From contig NZ_JOAN01000001.1 in NCBI RefSeq assembly GCF_000718555.1, forward strand, positions 496,001-560,000: a stretch of DNA of 64,000 nt, read 5' to 3'. How positions within the stretch are numbered: position 1 is the first letter of the stretch; every line of letters begins with the position of its first letter. The position numbers were made by a program, and so were the translations under genes. Below are positions 54,235 through 62,277 of the stretch, piece by piece. Below the pieces are notes generated by a model. That model worked only from the letters and a program-made list of their open reading frames with translations. It made no database searches and was not told the origin of the DNA. Origin of the DNA: Micromonospora chokoriensis. Lineage in GTDB: Bacteria > Actinomycetota > Actinomycetes > Mycobacteriales > Micromonosporaceae.

Positions 54235-54672
54235 GTGGGCGCACTCATGACACTTGACCTGCCGGCGGACTCACCGCTCCTCGGCCTGCCGTGGATCATC
54301 ACCTTCGGTCCGCTCGGTGACCTCGACGAGTGGGAGCCGGTGGTCTGCGGGCCGTACGAGCGACCACACGCGTTGGCGCTGGCCGAGGCGGTAGTGGCCG
54401 AGGAGCAACTGATGGCCGTCGTCGAGCCGCTGCTGCCGGCGCTCTCCGCCGACGAGATCCGCAGTGAGATCGCCGCCGCGCAGGTCGCCGCCGAGGACGA
54501 GGCCCGCCAGGTGGAGGGGGCCGACCTGTACGGGGACTTCGAGGACGTGATCGACGAGGAGTTGGACGCCGCGGCCGACGAGGCGGGCCACGGTGAGCCC
54601 GTCGAGCCGCCAGACGAGGCCGAGGTCCGTGCCGGCTTCACCCGGATCGCGGCGCTGCTCACCGCGAAGTGA
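54235..54672 (+). CDS. Acidic hypothetical protein
   Basis: 145 residues from GTG 54235 (MGALMTLDLPADSPLLGLPW); ATG 54247 is an alternative. Strongly acidic, no membrane segment: PWIITFGPLGDLDEWEPVVC, then a helical region with AEAVVAEEQLMAVVEPLLPA, a DE-rich C-terminal part (GDFEDVIDEELDAAADEAG). I recall similar small acidic proteins in related genomes without an assigned function. A well-formed terminator follows. Confidence 0.65.
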   Translation: MGALMTLDLPADSPLLGLPWIITFGPLGDLDEWEPVVCGPYERPHALALAEAVVAEEQLMAVVEPLLPALSADEIRSEIAAAQVAAEDEARQVEGADLYGDFEDVIDEELDAAADEAGHGEPVEPPDEAEVRAGFTRIAALLTAK

Positions 54673-54695
54673 CCAGTTGGGCTGGCGCGGACGGA

Positions 54696-54735
54696 CACCG
54701 GCGCCACGAGGAGCGGACTCCGCGTGGCGCCGGTG
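54696..54735 (+). terminator. Perfect 13-bp hairpin with nested GGAG/CTCC
   Basis: CACCGGCGCCACG (54696-54708) pairs perfectly with CGTGGCGCCGGTG (54723-54735). The 14-base loop contains GGAG...CTCC, extending the stem. Begins 24 bases after the acidic protein gene. Confidence 0.85.
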
Positions 54736-54826
54736 GCACCTCACCCCCCACCACAAGGGGCCGGTAGCCCAGTCGCCCGCCGGCGCGGGGCACGACGAAC
54801 GACCAGGTCGAGAACGAGTTACCCGT

Positions 54827-56461
54827 TCAGCGCTGTTCCAACCAAACTGCCGCGTCAATTGGCAGCAGATGGCCGGAGCCCTGGTCGGTGAGGGTGTCGC
54901 TGGCGACGAGCGGCTGACCGTACCCGTCGATCAGGACCGGTGCGCCGCTGAGATTGACCAGGCAGGTCAGCACGGTGTCGTCGGCGGTGCGGGCGAAGGC
55001 CAGCACGCCCGGCTCACTCTCCAGCCAGGTGACCCCAGCGGCGTCGTGGGCCAGCGCGGGGTGAACGTGGCGGATCCGCAGCGCGGCCCGGTACAGCTCC
55101 AGCGTCGAGCCGGGCACGTCGGTCTGCGCCGTGACGGAGAGCGCCTGCCAGGCCGCCGGGGCGGGCAGCCAGCTCAGCTCGCTGCCGGCCGGCCCGAAGC
55201 CGTACGAGGGCGACTCCCCGCTCCACGGGATGGGCACCCGGCAGCCGTCGCGGCTCTCGCCGGTGCGCAGGAACGCCGGGTCCTGGCGTAGCTCGTCGGG
55301 AAGGTCGAGGACCTCCGGCAGGCCCAACTCCTCGCCTTGGTAGAGGTAGGCGCAGCCGGGTAGGGCGAGCATCAGCAGGCTCGCGGCACGGGCTCGGCGC
55401 AGCCCCTCGGCGCCGTCGCCGTAGCGGGTGACGTGTCGCTGCTTGTCGTGATTGGACAGCACCCAGGTGGTCGGGGCCCCGACCACTGTCGCCTCGGCCA
55501 ACGCCGTGTCGATCACCTTGCGGAACGAGTCGGCCGACCAGGTGGCGTCGAGGAAGTCGAAACTGAACGCCTGGTGCAGCTCGTCCGGGCCGATGTAGCG
55601 GGCCAGGCGCTGCGGCGTCTCGGCCCATGCCTCGGCGACCGCCATGCGACCGCCCGGGTAGCTGTCCAGGATGGGCCGCCAGGCGCGGTAGATCTCGTGC
55701 ACCTCGTCCTGGTCGAAGTAGGGCAGCCGGCCCTTGCCGAGCAGCTCGACCTGGCGCTGGCCGGTGGTCATCGAGCTGAAGCCGACATCCGGCAGCCCTT
55801 CCGCCTTGATCATGCCGTGCGCCACGTCGACGCGGAACCCGTCCACGCCCCGGTCCAGCCAGAACCGCAGCACGTCCTCGAATTCGGCGCGGACCTCCGG
55901 GTGACGCCAGTTCAGGTCCGGCTGGGACCTGTCGAACAGGTGTAGATACCACTGGCCGTCGGCGATCCTGGTCCAGGCGGGGCCGCCGAAGATGCTCTCC
56001 CAGTCGTTCGGAGGCAACTCGCCGTGCGTGCCCTGCCCGTCGGCGAAGAGGTAGCGGGCCCGCTGCGGTGAGCCGGGGCCGGCGGCGAGAGCGGCGGTGA
56101 ACCAGTGGTGCGCGCTGGAGGTGTGGTTGGGCACCAGGTCGACGATGATCCGCAGGCCGTGGGAGTGCGCATCGGTGATCATCTCGTCGAAGTCGTCGAG
56201 GGTGCCGAACATCGGGTCGACGTCCCGGTAGTCGGCTACGTCGTACCCGCCGTCGATCATCGGGGAGGTGTAGAAGGGGGTCAGCCAGAGCGCGTCCACC
56301 CCGAGGTCACGCAGGTACGGCAGTCGCTGCCGGATGCCCTGGAGGTCGCCGGTCCCGTCGCCGTCGCTGTCGGCGAAGCTGCGGACGTACACCTGATAGA
56401 CGACTGCGGAGCGCCACCAGTCGTCGTCGGTGGTAGGCGGCGGGGTGGCGGTGCTGATCAT
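54827..56461 (-). CDS. GH13 alpha-glucosidase / oligo-1,6-glucosidase-type enzyme
   Basis: 544 residues from ATG 56461. GH13 conserved regions: SAVVYQVYVRSFADSDGDGT, DLVPNHTSSAHHWF (region I), GFRVDVAHGMIKAEG (region II with catalytic Asp), AVAEAWAETPQRLARY (catalytic Glu), LSNHDKQRHVTRYG (region IV). The HHWF after NHTS and no C-terminal membrane or binding domain point to an intracellular alpha-glucosidase of the oligo-1,6-glucosidase/trehalose-related branch. It is immediately downstream of a LacI regulator on the same strand (about 33 bases), the usual maltose-type arrangement. Confidence 0.92.
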   Translation of the reverse strand: MISTATPPPTTDDDWWRSAVVYQVYVRSFADSDGDGTGDLQGIRQRLPYLRDLGVDALWLTPFYTSPMIDGGYDVADYRDVDPMFGTLDDFDEMITDAHSHGLRIIVDLVPNHTSSAHHWFTAALAAGPGSPQRARYLFADGQGTHGELPPNDWESIFGGPAWTRIADGQWYLHLFDRSQPDLNWRHPEVRAEFEDVLRFWLDRGVDGFRVDVAHGMIKAEGLPDVGFSSMTTGQRQVELLGKGRLPYFDQDEVHEIYRAWRPILDSYPGGRMAVAEAWAETPQRLARYIGPDELHQAFSFDFLDATWSADSFRKVIDTALAEATVVGAPTTWVLSNHDKQRHVTRYGDGAEGLRRARAASLLMLALPGCAYLYQGEELGLPEVLDLPDELRQDPAFLRTGESRDGCRVPIPWSGESPSYGFGPAGSELSWLPAPAAWQALSVTAQTDVPGSTLELYRAALRIRHVHPALAHDAAGVTWLESEPGVLAFARTADDTVLTCLVNLSGAPVLIDGYGQPLVASDTLTDQGSGHLLPIDAAVWLEQR

Positions 56462-56486
56462 TTGAGCAATATGCCGGCCTGTCGCT

Positions 56487-56508
56487 GCAAGAGTCAAGCA
56501 GATCTTGC
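56487..56508. promoter_or_regulatory. Operator-like inverted repeat before the GH13 gene
   Basis: GCAAGA (56487-56492) and TCTTGC (56503-56508) are inverted copies with 10 bases between, spanning the end of the lacI-type gene and lying 26-47 bases upstream of the GH13 start. The half-site resembles GCAAG...CTTGC upstream of the regulator itself. Confidence 0.45.
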
Positions 56509-57540
56509 GTAAGGGACGCGTGCCCCGCGCGGCGCGACCGCGGTGGAGCCGCGCACCACCAGCTCCGGGCGGAACAGGTACTCCGAGTGCGGGGCGCCGT
56601 GCCCGTTGATCTCGTCCACCAGGGCTCGGACCGCGGCGACCGCCATCGCGGTGACCGGCTGCCGCATGGTGGTCAGCGGCGGGTCCGTGAAGGCCATCAG
56701 CGGTGAGTCGTCATAGCCGACCACGGAGAAGTCGGCCGGCACGTTGAGGCCGCGTTGCCGGGCCGCCCGAACCGCGCCGAGCGCCATCAGGTCGGAGCCG
56801 CAGACCACGCCGGTGACGCCGCGGTCCAGCAGACGGCTGGCCGCCGCCTCGCCACCCTCCACTCCGAACAGTGTCAGCTCGGCCAGTGGGCCCAGGTCGG
56901 TCTCGGCCACGCCGGCCAGCCGGGTCATCGCGGAGCGCCAGGCGGCCACCTTGCGCTGCACCGGGACGAACCGGTCCGGACCGGTGATCAGCCCGATCCG
57001 CCGGTGCCCGAGCGCGACCAGGTGGGCGACGGCCAGCTCGGCCGCCTCCCGGTCGTCGCAGGAGACGAAGGGTGCGCCGACGCCGGGCACGTAGCCGTTG
57101 ATCATCACAACCGGCATCGGCCGGGTGAGCAGCGCCCGGTAGCGGTCGTGGTTGGCCGCGGTGTCGGCGTGCAGGCCGGAGACGAAGACGATCCCGGAGA
57201 CCTGCCGGTCCAGCAGCATCTCCACGTACTCGTCCTCGGTCACGCCGCCGGCGGTCTGGGTGCAGAGCACCGGAGTGAACCCGCTCTGCGCCAGCGTCGA
57301 CTCGATGACCTGGGCGAAGGCGGGGAAGATCGGGTTGTCCAACTCCGGCACCACCAGGCCGACAAGCCCGGCGCTGCGCTTACGAAGCCGGGCCGGGCGC
57401 TCGTACCCGAGCACGTCGAGGGCGGTGAGGACAGCCTGCCGGGTCTCCGGGGCCACGCCGGGGCGATCGTTGAGCACCCGCGACACCGTGGCCTCGCTGA
57501 CCTCGGCCTGCTGGGCGATGTCGGACAGTCGAGCGCGCAT
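56494..57540 (-). CDS. LacI family transcriptional regulator
   Basis: 348 residues from ATG 57540. N-terminal HTH: LSDIAQQAEVSEATVSRVLN and DRPGVAPETRQAVLTALDVL; core periplasmic-binding-like domain: GLVVPELDNPIFPAFAQVIE, VVMINGYVPGVGAPFVSCDD, and ending in VVRGSTAVAPRG. Length is typical. Context with the GH13 gene and two GCAAG/CTTGC inverted repeats suggests a maltose/glucoside regulator that also controls itself (inference). Confidence 0.93.
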   Translation of the reverse strand: MRARLSDIAQQAEVSEATVSRVLNDRPGVAPETRQAVLTALDVLGYERPARLRKRSAGLVGLVVPELDNPIFPAFAQVIESTLAQSGFTPVLCTQTAGGVTEDEYVEMLLDRQVSGIVFVSGLHADTAANHDRYRALLTRPMPVVMINGYVPGVGAPFVSCDDREAAELAVAHLVALGHRRIGLITGPDRFVPVQRKVAAWRSAMTRLAGVAETDLGPLAELTLFGVEGGEAAASRLLDRGVTGVVCGSDLMALGAVRAARQRGLNVPADFSVVGYDDSPLMAFTDPPLTTMRQPVTAMAVAAVRALVDEINGHGAPHSEYLFRPELVVRGSTAVAPRGARVPYARSA

Positions 57541-57560
57541 GGCGGCACTTTAGCCCACCG

Positions 57561-57572
57561 GCAAGTTCTTGC
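57561..57572. promoter_or_regulatory. Palindromic operator upstream of the LacI gene
   Basis: GCAAGTTCTTGC is a palindrome (GCAAG-TT-CTTGC) 21 bases upstream of the regulator's ATG, an ideal autoregulation site. It shares the CTTGC half-site with 56503-56508. Further TGCAAA and CCTTGC occur at 57582-57614. Confidence 0.5.
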
Positions 57573-57835
57573 GGAGCTACCTGCAAACCCTTCCATGACC
57601 TGTAAACCCTTGCCGACGCCCCGGGTGTCGCCGCCGGGGTGACGTCGGGAGAGCCGTCCGGGATGAGGCTGGGGATGGTCGATCTCCTGACGCCGCGCGG
57701 TAGGGTGCTTCGGCGCTGCCCCAACGGTTTCAGCGAGTGCGGGACAGCGTACGAGTGGTGGGCCTGCTTCACTAGCCGCTGGATGGCCCGCCGCCCTCCA
57801 TACGCAGTCCGGTGCGGCCCCCGGGGGAGATTTTC

Positions 57836-58552
57836 GTGCAACTGTCGATCTTGATGCCGGTTCACAACGAAGCGGAACGCGTCGCGGAGGCCCTGAAACA
57901 GGCCCTGGCCGTCGAATACCCGTGTGAGATCGAGATCGTGGTGGTCGACGACGGCAGTTCCGACGACACCGCGGAGATCCTGAGCCGGATGGACGACGCG
58001 CGGTTGCGGGTCGTGACGCATCCGCGCAACGCGGGCAAGGGCGCCGCGATCAAGACGGCGGTGGCCAGCGCCCGGGGCGAGTACATGGTGATCCTGGACG
58101 CGGATCTGGAGTACGACCCGCAGGACATCCCGAAACTGTTGGCGCCGGTGCTGGAGGGGCACGCGACTGTCGTCTACGGCAACCGCACCTTCGGCAGCCA
58201 CAGCGCCTACAGCTTCTGGTACGTCGTGGGGAACAGGGGCCTGACCACTGCGGCGAACATGCTGTTCAACTCCTACATCGGCGATCTGGAGACGTGTCTC
58301 AAGCTGATGCCGGTGGAGTTGTACCGATCGCTGGACATCCACTCCCGAGGGTTCGGCATGGAGGCTGAGGTGACGGGCAAGCTGCTGCGGCGGCGGATCC
58401 GCCCGTACGACGTGCCGATCAGCTACCGGGCTCGAGGCCGTGACGATGGCAAGAAGATCACCTGGCGGGACGGGGTCGAGGCACTGTGGATCCTGGGCCG
58501 GGAACGGGCTCGGCGTCTCCCCGGCGGCAATCCCCGCGCAGTCACTCGCTGA
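57836..58552 (+). CDS. GT2 polyprenyl-phosphate glycosyltransferase-like protein
   Basis: 238 residues from GTG 57836 with GGGGGAG seven bases upstream. GT-A fold, family 2: LSILMPVHNEAERVAEALKQ, IVVVDDGSSDDTAEILSRMD, VILDADLEYDPQDIPKLLAP (DxD). The rest (GNRTFGSHSAYSFWYVVGNR; ETCLKLMPVELYRSL) matches dolichol-phosphate mannose synthase-like GT2 enzymes; no membrane anchor is fused. It probably loads a sugar onto undecaprenyl phosphate for the GT-C enzyme two genes downstream (inference). The 295-base upstream gap shows a possible operator near the LacI gene, nothing else. Confidence 0.9.
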   Translation: MQLSILMPVHNEAERVAEALKQALAVEYPCEIEIVVVDDGSSDDTAEILSRMDDARLRVVTHPRNAGKGAAIKTAVASARGEYMVILDADLEYDPQDIPKLLAPVLEGHATVVYGNRTFGSHSAYSFWYVVGNRGLTTAANMLFNSYIGDLETCLKLMPVELYRSLDIHSRGFGMEAEVTGKLLRRRIRPYDVPISYRARGRDDGKKITWRDGVEALWILGRERARRLPGGNPRAVTR

Positions 58553-58555
58553 CCG

Positions 58556-58966
58556 ATGACGATCACGAAGCGCCTGGCCCCGGGAACCGTCGTCCGCGTC
58601 GTTGTGGCACTCGTCGGAGTGGGCTGCCTGCTGGTGGCCGCTCAGGGTGCGGTCTGGGCGAGCCAGCACGGCTACGCCATCATGAACGACCGGGAACACG
58701 ACCTGACCGTGCGACGGCGCCAGGTGGACTTCGAGACGCTCTGGCGCGAGTTCGTCGCCCAGGTGCCTCCGGGTAGCCGGATCGCGCTCGCGCCCGACCA
58801 GCCCAACAAGACGCTCTGGCATCAGCGGATCAGTGAGTTCGCCGCACTCAACCGCTGCCTGGTCGTTCTCGGGCCAAAGGGGGACTACGTGGTGAGCGTC
58901 GCCTTCATGGATCGGCAACGGCCGGCCGGCCCGGGTGTGCGGCTGGTCGTCCGGAAGGTCGTCTGA
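58556..58966 (+). CDS. Single-helix membrane protein in the glycosylation cluster
   Basis: 136 residues from ATG 58556, three bases after the GT2 stop. Cytosolic lead of about 12 residues, one helix (VVRVVVALVGVGCLLVAAQG), then an exterior domain (AVWASQHGYAIMNDREHDLT...PGSRIALAPDQPNKTLWHQR). No known motif. Its place between the GT2 and the GT-C genes, tightly packed, suggests an accessory or chaperone-like role in glycan transfer (inference). Confidence 0.7.
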   Translation: MTITKRLAPGTVVRVVVALVGVGCLLVAAQGAVWASQHGYAIMNDREHDLTVRRRQVDFETLWREFVAQVPPGSRIALAPDQPNKTLWHQRISEFAALNRCLVVLGPKGDYVVSVAFMDRQRPAGPGVRLVVRKVV

Positions 58967-58970
58967 CGAC

Positions 58971-60353
58971 ATGTACCTCACCCCGGTAGTCGCCGCCCTC
59001 GCCCTCCTCGCCGCCGGTTTCCCACTGGCCTTCGTGATTCTGCGCAGCCCCTTCCTCGCCCTGCTCCTCGCGCCTCTGGTGGCGGCCCTGTTGAGCACGT
59101 TCGCGGTGATCCTGATGCTGGTCGTCGGCGGTCCGCTGCCGCTCTGGCTCGCCCTGGTGCTGGTCGCGGGGGCAGCCGCCGCCTGGTGGCTGCTGCGCCG
59201 CCCCGGCGAGCCGGCGCCGTACAGCGGCTGGTCGCACACGCTGCTGATCGCGCTGTCGTTGCTCCCACCGTTCCTGTTGGTCTTCGAACCGCCCTACCAG
59301 TGGGATTCCCATTCCATCTGGTGGCTGCACGCCGGCTACTTCTCGCATGACGGCGCGTACGCACGCACGGCTATCGGCAGCCCTGCCTTCGTCTTCTCGC
59401 ACACGGACTACCCGCCGCTCAACTCCGCGCCGGTCGCGGCCGTGTGGAGCGTCGTCGAGCCGGACTTCCGGACCGCCCAGCTCATCGCCGCGATGGTCAG
59501 CATCTCCGCGATCGCGATGCTGATCCACCTGGTCCGACGAACGTTGGTCGGGGTGTCCGCGTGGGTGGCCTGGACGCTCGCGGTGGGGGTGGGCCTGGCG
59601 TCCTGGTCGGCCGCTCCGCGCGCGGTTACGAGCGGGCTTGCCGACACGCTCTGGGCGGCGGCCATCGCCGGGGCGGTGGTGGCCCTGTTGCTCGGTGGCG
59701 ACCCGCTGCGCCGACCCCTGCTGCCACTGCTGCTGCTGACCGTTGCGGCGCTCACCAAGAACGAGGGGCTGGTGGCAGCCGTAGGTGTCGCCCTGCTGGT
59801 CACCCTGCGGTGCCGCGCCGAGTGGCGGCGAGCCGGGCTGGTCTGGCTGCCGGTGCTGGCCGGGGGCGTGTGGGTGGTGCTGGCTCGTCTTGCCGGCGCC
59901 CAATCGGACATCGCTAGCGGCAGTTCGGGTGGCGCGTTCTCACGTGGAGTCCAGGAAATGGCGGAGCGGTTCCAGCTCACCATGGCGGCGCTCTGGGATG
60001 GGATCGGCCCGGTGGTGGCGGGCACCGTGGTGGTGGCGGCGCTCGGCGCGCTGTTCCTGCGCGGGCGGCGCCGGGCGATCGGGCTGGCATCGGACGGCTG
60101 GGTGTGGGCGGCCAACGGCTACTACCTGGCCGTTCTGGTCTGGACCTACCTGTCCGGTCCCAACGACATCCGGTGGTGGCTGTCGACCTCGGTGAATCGG
60201 GTCACGGTCCTGGTGGTGCTCCTGGCGGCGGTGAGCTGTGCGGGCTGGGTCGCCGTCGCGTCCGGCGATGGCCGCCCCGCAGAGCCTGACCCGGTGGGCG
60301 ACGGGCCGCGCGAGTCGGACAGAACGGGCATTACCTCCGCGGCGACTCGCTGA
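58971..60353 (+). CDS. GT-C type membrane glycosyltransferase-like protein
   Basis: 460 residues from ATG 58971, five bases after the preceding stop. About 11 transmembrane helices. The first large loop has LVFEPPYQWDSHSIWWLHAG with a D-x-H/S pattern reminiscent of the loop-1 acidic motif of GT-C (ArnT/PMT-like) enzymes; later HTDYPPLNSAPVAAVWSVVE and a long membrane core. The C-terminal 40 residues are disordered. Likely transfers a lipid-linked sugar to an envelope acceptor, using the product of the GT2 enzyme (inference). Confidence 0.75.
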   Translation: MYLTPVVAALALLAAGFPLAFVILRSPFLALLLAPLVAALLSTFAVILMLVVGGPLPLWLALVLVAGAAAAWWLLRRPGEPAPYSGWSHTLLIALSLLPPFLLVFEPPYQWDSHSIWWLHAGYFSHDGAYARTAIGSPAFVFSHTDYPPLNSAPVAAVWSVVEPDFRTAQLIAAMVSISAIAMLIHLVRRTLVGVSAWVAWTLAVGVGLASWSAAPRAVTSGLADTLWAAAIAGAVVALLLGGDPLRRPLLPLLLLTVAALTKNEGLVAAVGVALLVTLRCRAEWRRAGLVWLPVLAGGVWVVLARLAGAQSDIASGSSGGAFSRGVQEMAERFQLTMAALWDGIGPVVAGTVVVAALGALFLRGRRRAIGLASDGWVWAANGYYLAVLVWTYLSGPNDIRWWLSTSVNRVTVLVVLLAAVSCAGWVAVASGDGRPAEPDPVGDGPRESDRTGITSAATR

Positions 60354-60392
60354 CCGGCTCCCGCTACTACGATCCGTCGTTAATAGGGAAGT

Positions 60393-60743
60393 ATGGCGAC
60401 CGTGGAAGCTCTCAGACTCGTCCTTCTCTACGTCCACCTGATCGGGTTCGCTCTGCTGCTCGGCGGCTCGATCGCCCAGTACGCCAGCGGCCGGGTGCGG
60501 ATCAACCCCGCCATGCTGTGGGGTGCGGTGATCCAGTTGCTGACCGGGCTCGGCCTGTCCGCGCCGCTGCGCGACGGCGACGAGCCGGCACCGGCGAAAC
60601 TTGTGACGAAGTTGGTGATCGCGCTGCTGATCTTCGTCATGGTCTTCTTCTCCCGGAAGCGGGACGAGGTCAACCGTGGCCATTTCCTCGCGATTGTCGG
60701 TCTGACCCTGGTCAACGCGGCGGTGGCGGTCTTTTGGCGGTAA
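60393..60743 (+). CDS. Four-helix membrane protein, unknown function
   Basis: 116 residues from ATG 60393 (GGGAAGT before it). Helices LRLVLLYVHLIGFALLLGGS, AMLWGAVIQLLTGLGLSAPL, KLVIALLIFVMVFFS and FLAIVGLTLVNAAVAVFW. A conserved His in helix 1 and Lys/Arg-rich loops recall small DUF-type membrane proteins. No family recognised with confidence. Forty bases after the GT-C gene; followed by its own hairpin. Confidence 0.65.
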   Translation: MATVEALRLVLLYVHLIGFALLLGGSIAQYASGRVRINPAMLWGAVIQLLTGLGLSAPLRDGDEPAPAKLVTKLVIALLIFVMVFFSRKRDEVNRGHFLAIVGLTLVNAAVAVFWR

Positions 60744-60780
60744 CGTCCGGGGAGGGGGCCGCCCCCGAAAAACGGACGTT
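60742..60780 (+). terminator. Hairpin after the four-helix protein gene
   Basis: AACGTCCG (60742-60749) pairs with CGGACGTT (60773-60780); the loop contains a G-rich/C-rich pair GGGGG...CCCCC. It overlaps the stop codon. The rest of the 258-base gap to 61001 shows no recognised element. Confidence 0.7.
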
Positions 60781-61001
60781 GCGGACGCCCCGGTGCTTGG
60801 TTACCAGCATGAGGAGTGACTTGCCCCACGCAAGGGTTACACCCGGGTAACAGGCGCTCAACAGTCGTGCACGATTGTCGGCCGGTGGGTGGACGCGGGC
60901 GTACGCTCCCGTCCGTAACGTGGGACAGCCGGCGGCATACCGCAGGTCGGCTGATGGGCTGCCACCGCACTAGGCGCGGTGTGCAATGGGAAGGAGACGT
61001 C

Positions 61002-62087
61002 TTGCGCTCGGTGCGTGGGATGCGGATCGCCTCGATCTTCGCGGTGGGTGGGCTCGCGCTCACCGCCGCCGCTTGTGGCGAGGCCCCCAAGGATGACAAC
61101 AACGCCGGCAGTGGCGCCAAGAAGTTCAGCGCCTGCATGGTGACCGACGTCGGCGGCATCGACGACAAGTCGTTCAACACCTCGGCCTGGAAGGGTCTGC
61201 AGGAGGCCAAGGCCGCCAACAGCAACATCGACATCAAGTACGTGGCGTCGAAGTCCGAGGCGGACTACGAGCCGAACCTGACGCAGTACGTCAACCAGAA
61301 GTGCGACTTCATCCTGGCGGTCGGCGGCCTGATGGCCGAGGCCACCAAGAAGACCGCGACGGCGAACCCGAAGCAGGAGTTCGGCATCGTCGACTCCAAC
61401 CCGGGTCTGGACAACATCTACCCGATGCAGTTCGACACCGCCCAGGCCGCGTTCCAGGCTGGCTACCTGGCCGCCGGGATGACCAAGACCGGCAAGGTGG
61501 CCACCTACGGTGCTATCCCGATCGCGCCGGTCACCATCTTCATGGACGGCTTCGTCGACGGTGTGAAGTACTACAACACCACCAAGGGCAAGAACGTCCA
61601 GGCGCTGGGCTGGAACAAGGAGACCCAGAAGGGCTCCTTCTCCAACGCCTTCGACAAGCAGGACGAGGGCAAGAAGGTCTCCGACGCGCTGGTCGCCCAG
61701 GGCGCGGACATCATCATGCCGGTCGCCGGCGGCTCCGGCCTCGGCACCACCGCCGCGGCCAAGGCCTCGGGTGGCAAGTACAGCACCATCTGGGTGGACG
61801 TCGACGGCTGCGAGAGCACCCCGGACTGCTCCGCGATCGTCACCACCGTGGTCAAGAACATCCCGGACGCCGTCAAGGAGGCCGTGGTGAAGGCCGCCGC
61901 CGGTGACAAGCTGCCGGCCAAGCCGGGCTTCGTCGGCACCCTGGCCAACAACGGTGTCTCGATCGCCCCGTTCCACGATTTCGACAGCAAGGTTCCGGCC
62001 GAGCTGAAGGCCGAGCTCGACAAGATCAAGGCGGACATCGCCGCGGGCACCATCACCGTCACCTCGAAGGCCCAGCCGACCAAGTGA
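61002..62087 (+). CDS. BMP family nucleoside-binding lipoprotein (ABC importer)
   Basis: 361 residues. TTG 61002 is preferred because GGGAAGGAG (60988-60996) is perfectly spaced; ATG 61020 is the alternative. Lipoprotein signal: MRIASIFAVGGLALTAAACG with Cys as lipid site (imperfect lipobox). The binding domain matches the BMP/PnrA family: VTDVGGIDDKSFNTSAWKGL, FGIVDSNPGLDNIYPMQFDT, GAIPIAPVTIFMDGFVDGVK and DIIMPVAGGSGLGTTAAAKA. BMP proteins bind purine nucleosides. It is the first gene of an importer whose ATPase and permease follow. Confidence 0.93.
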   Translation: MRSVRGMRIASIFAVGGLALTAAACGEAPKDDNNAGSGAKKFSACMVTDVGGIDDKSFNTSAWKGLQEAKAANSNIDIKYVASKSEADYEPNLTQYVNQKCDFILAVGGLMAEATKKTATANPKQEFGIVDSNPGLDNIYPMQFDTAQAAFQAGYLAAGMTKTGKVATYGAIPIAPVTIFMDGFVDGVKYYNTTKGKNVQALGWNKETQKGSFSNAFDKQDEGKKVSDALVAQGADIIMPVAGGSGLGTTAAAKASGGKYSTIWVDVDGCESTPDCSAIVTTVVKNIPDAVKEAVVKAAAGDKLPAKPGFVGTLANNGVSIAPFHDFDSKVPAELKAELDKIKADIAAGTITVTSKAQPTK

Positions 62088-62145
62088 CAACCGGCCGGCC
62101 CCTACGGTGAGATCATCGGAGGGATCGGCGGGAAACAGGTACGAC

Positions 62146-62198
62146 CGATCGGCCGCTCTGGCTCTGCGGGTGCCCCGCGGGGTTGGAGCGGCCGATCG
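62146..62198 (+). terminator. Strong nested hairpin between the lipoprotein and ATPase genes
   Basis: CGATCGGCCGCTC (62146-62158) pairs perfectly with GAGCGGCCGATCG (62186-62198); the 27-base loop contains an inner stem GCGGG/CCCGC. Lies 59 bases after the lipoprotein stop. Intergenic hairpins behind binding-protein genes usually stop most transcripts so that the binding protein is made in excess (inference). Confidence 0.8.
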
Positions 62199-62277
62199 CG
62201 CACCATGTCGACCGGACCGTTCCGGCCGGGTCGACAGCAGCTAGGCTGCACCATCGCTCGCACTCCAGGAGGTTGCG

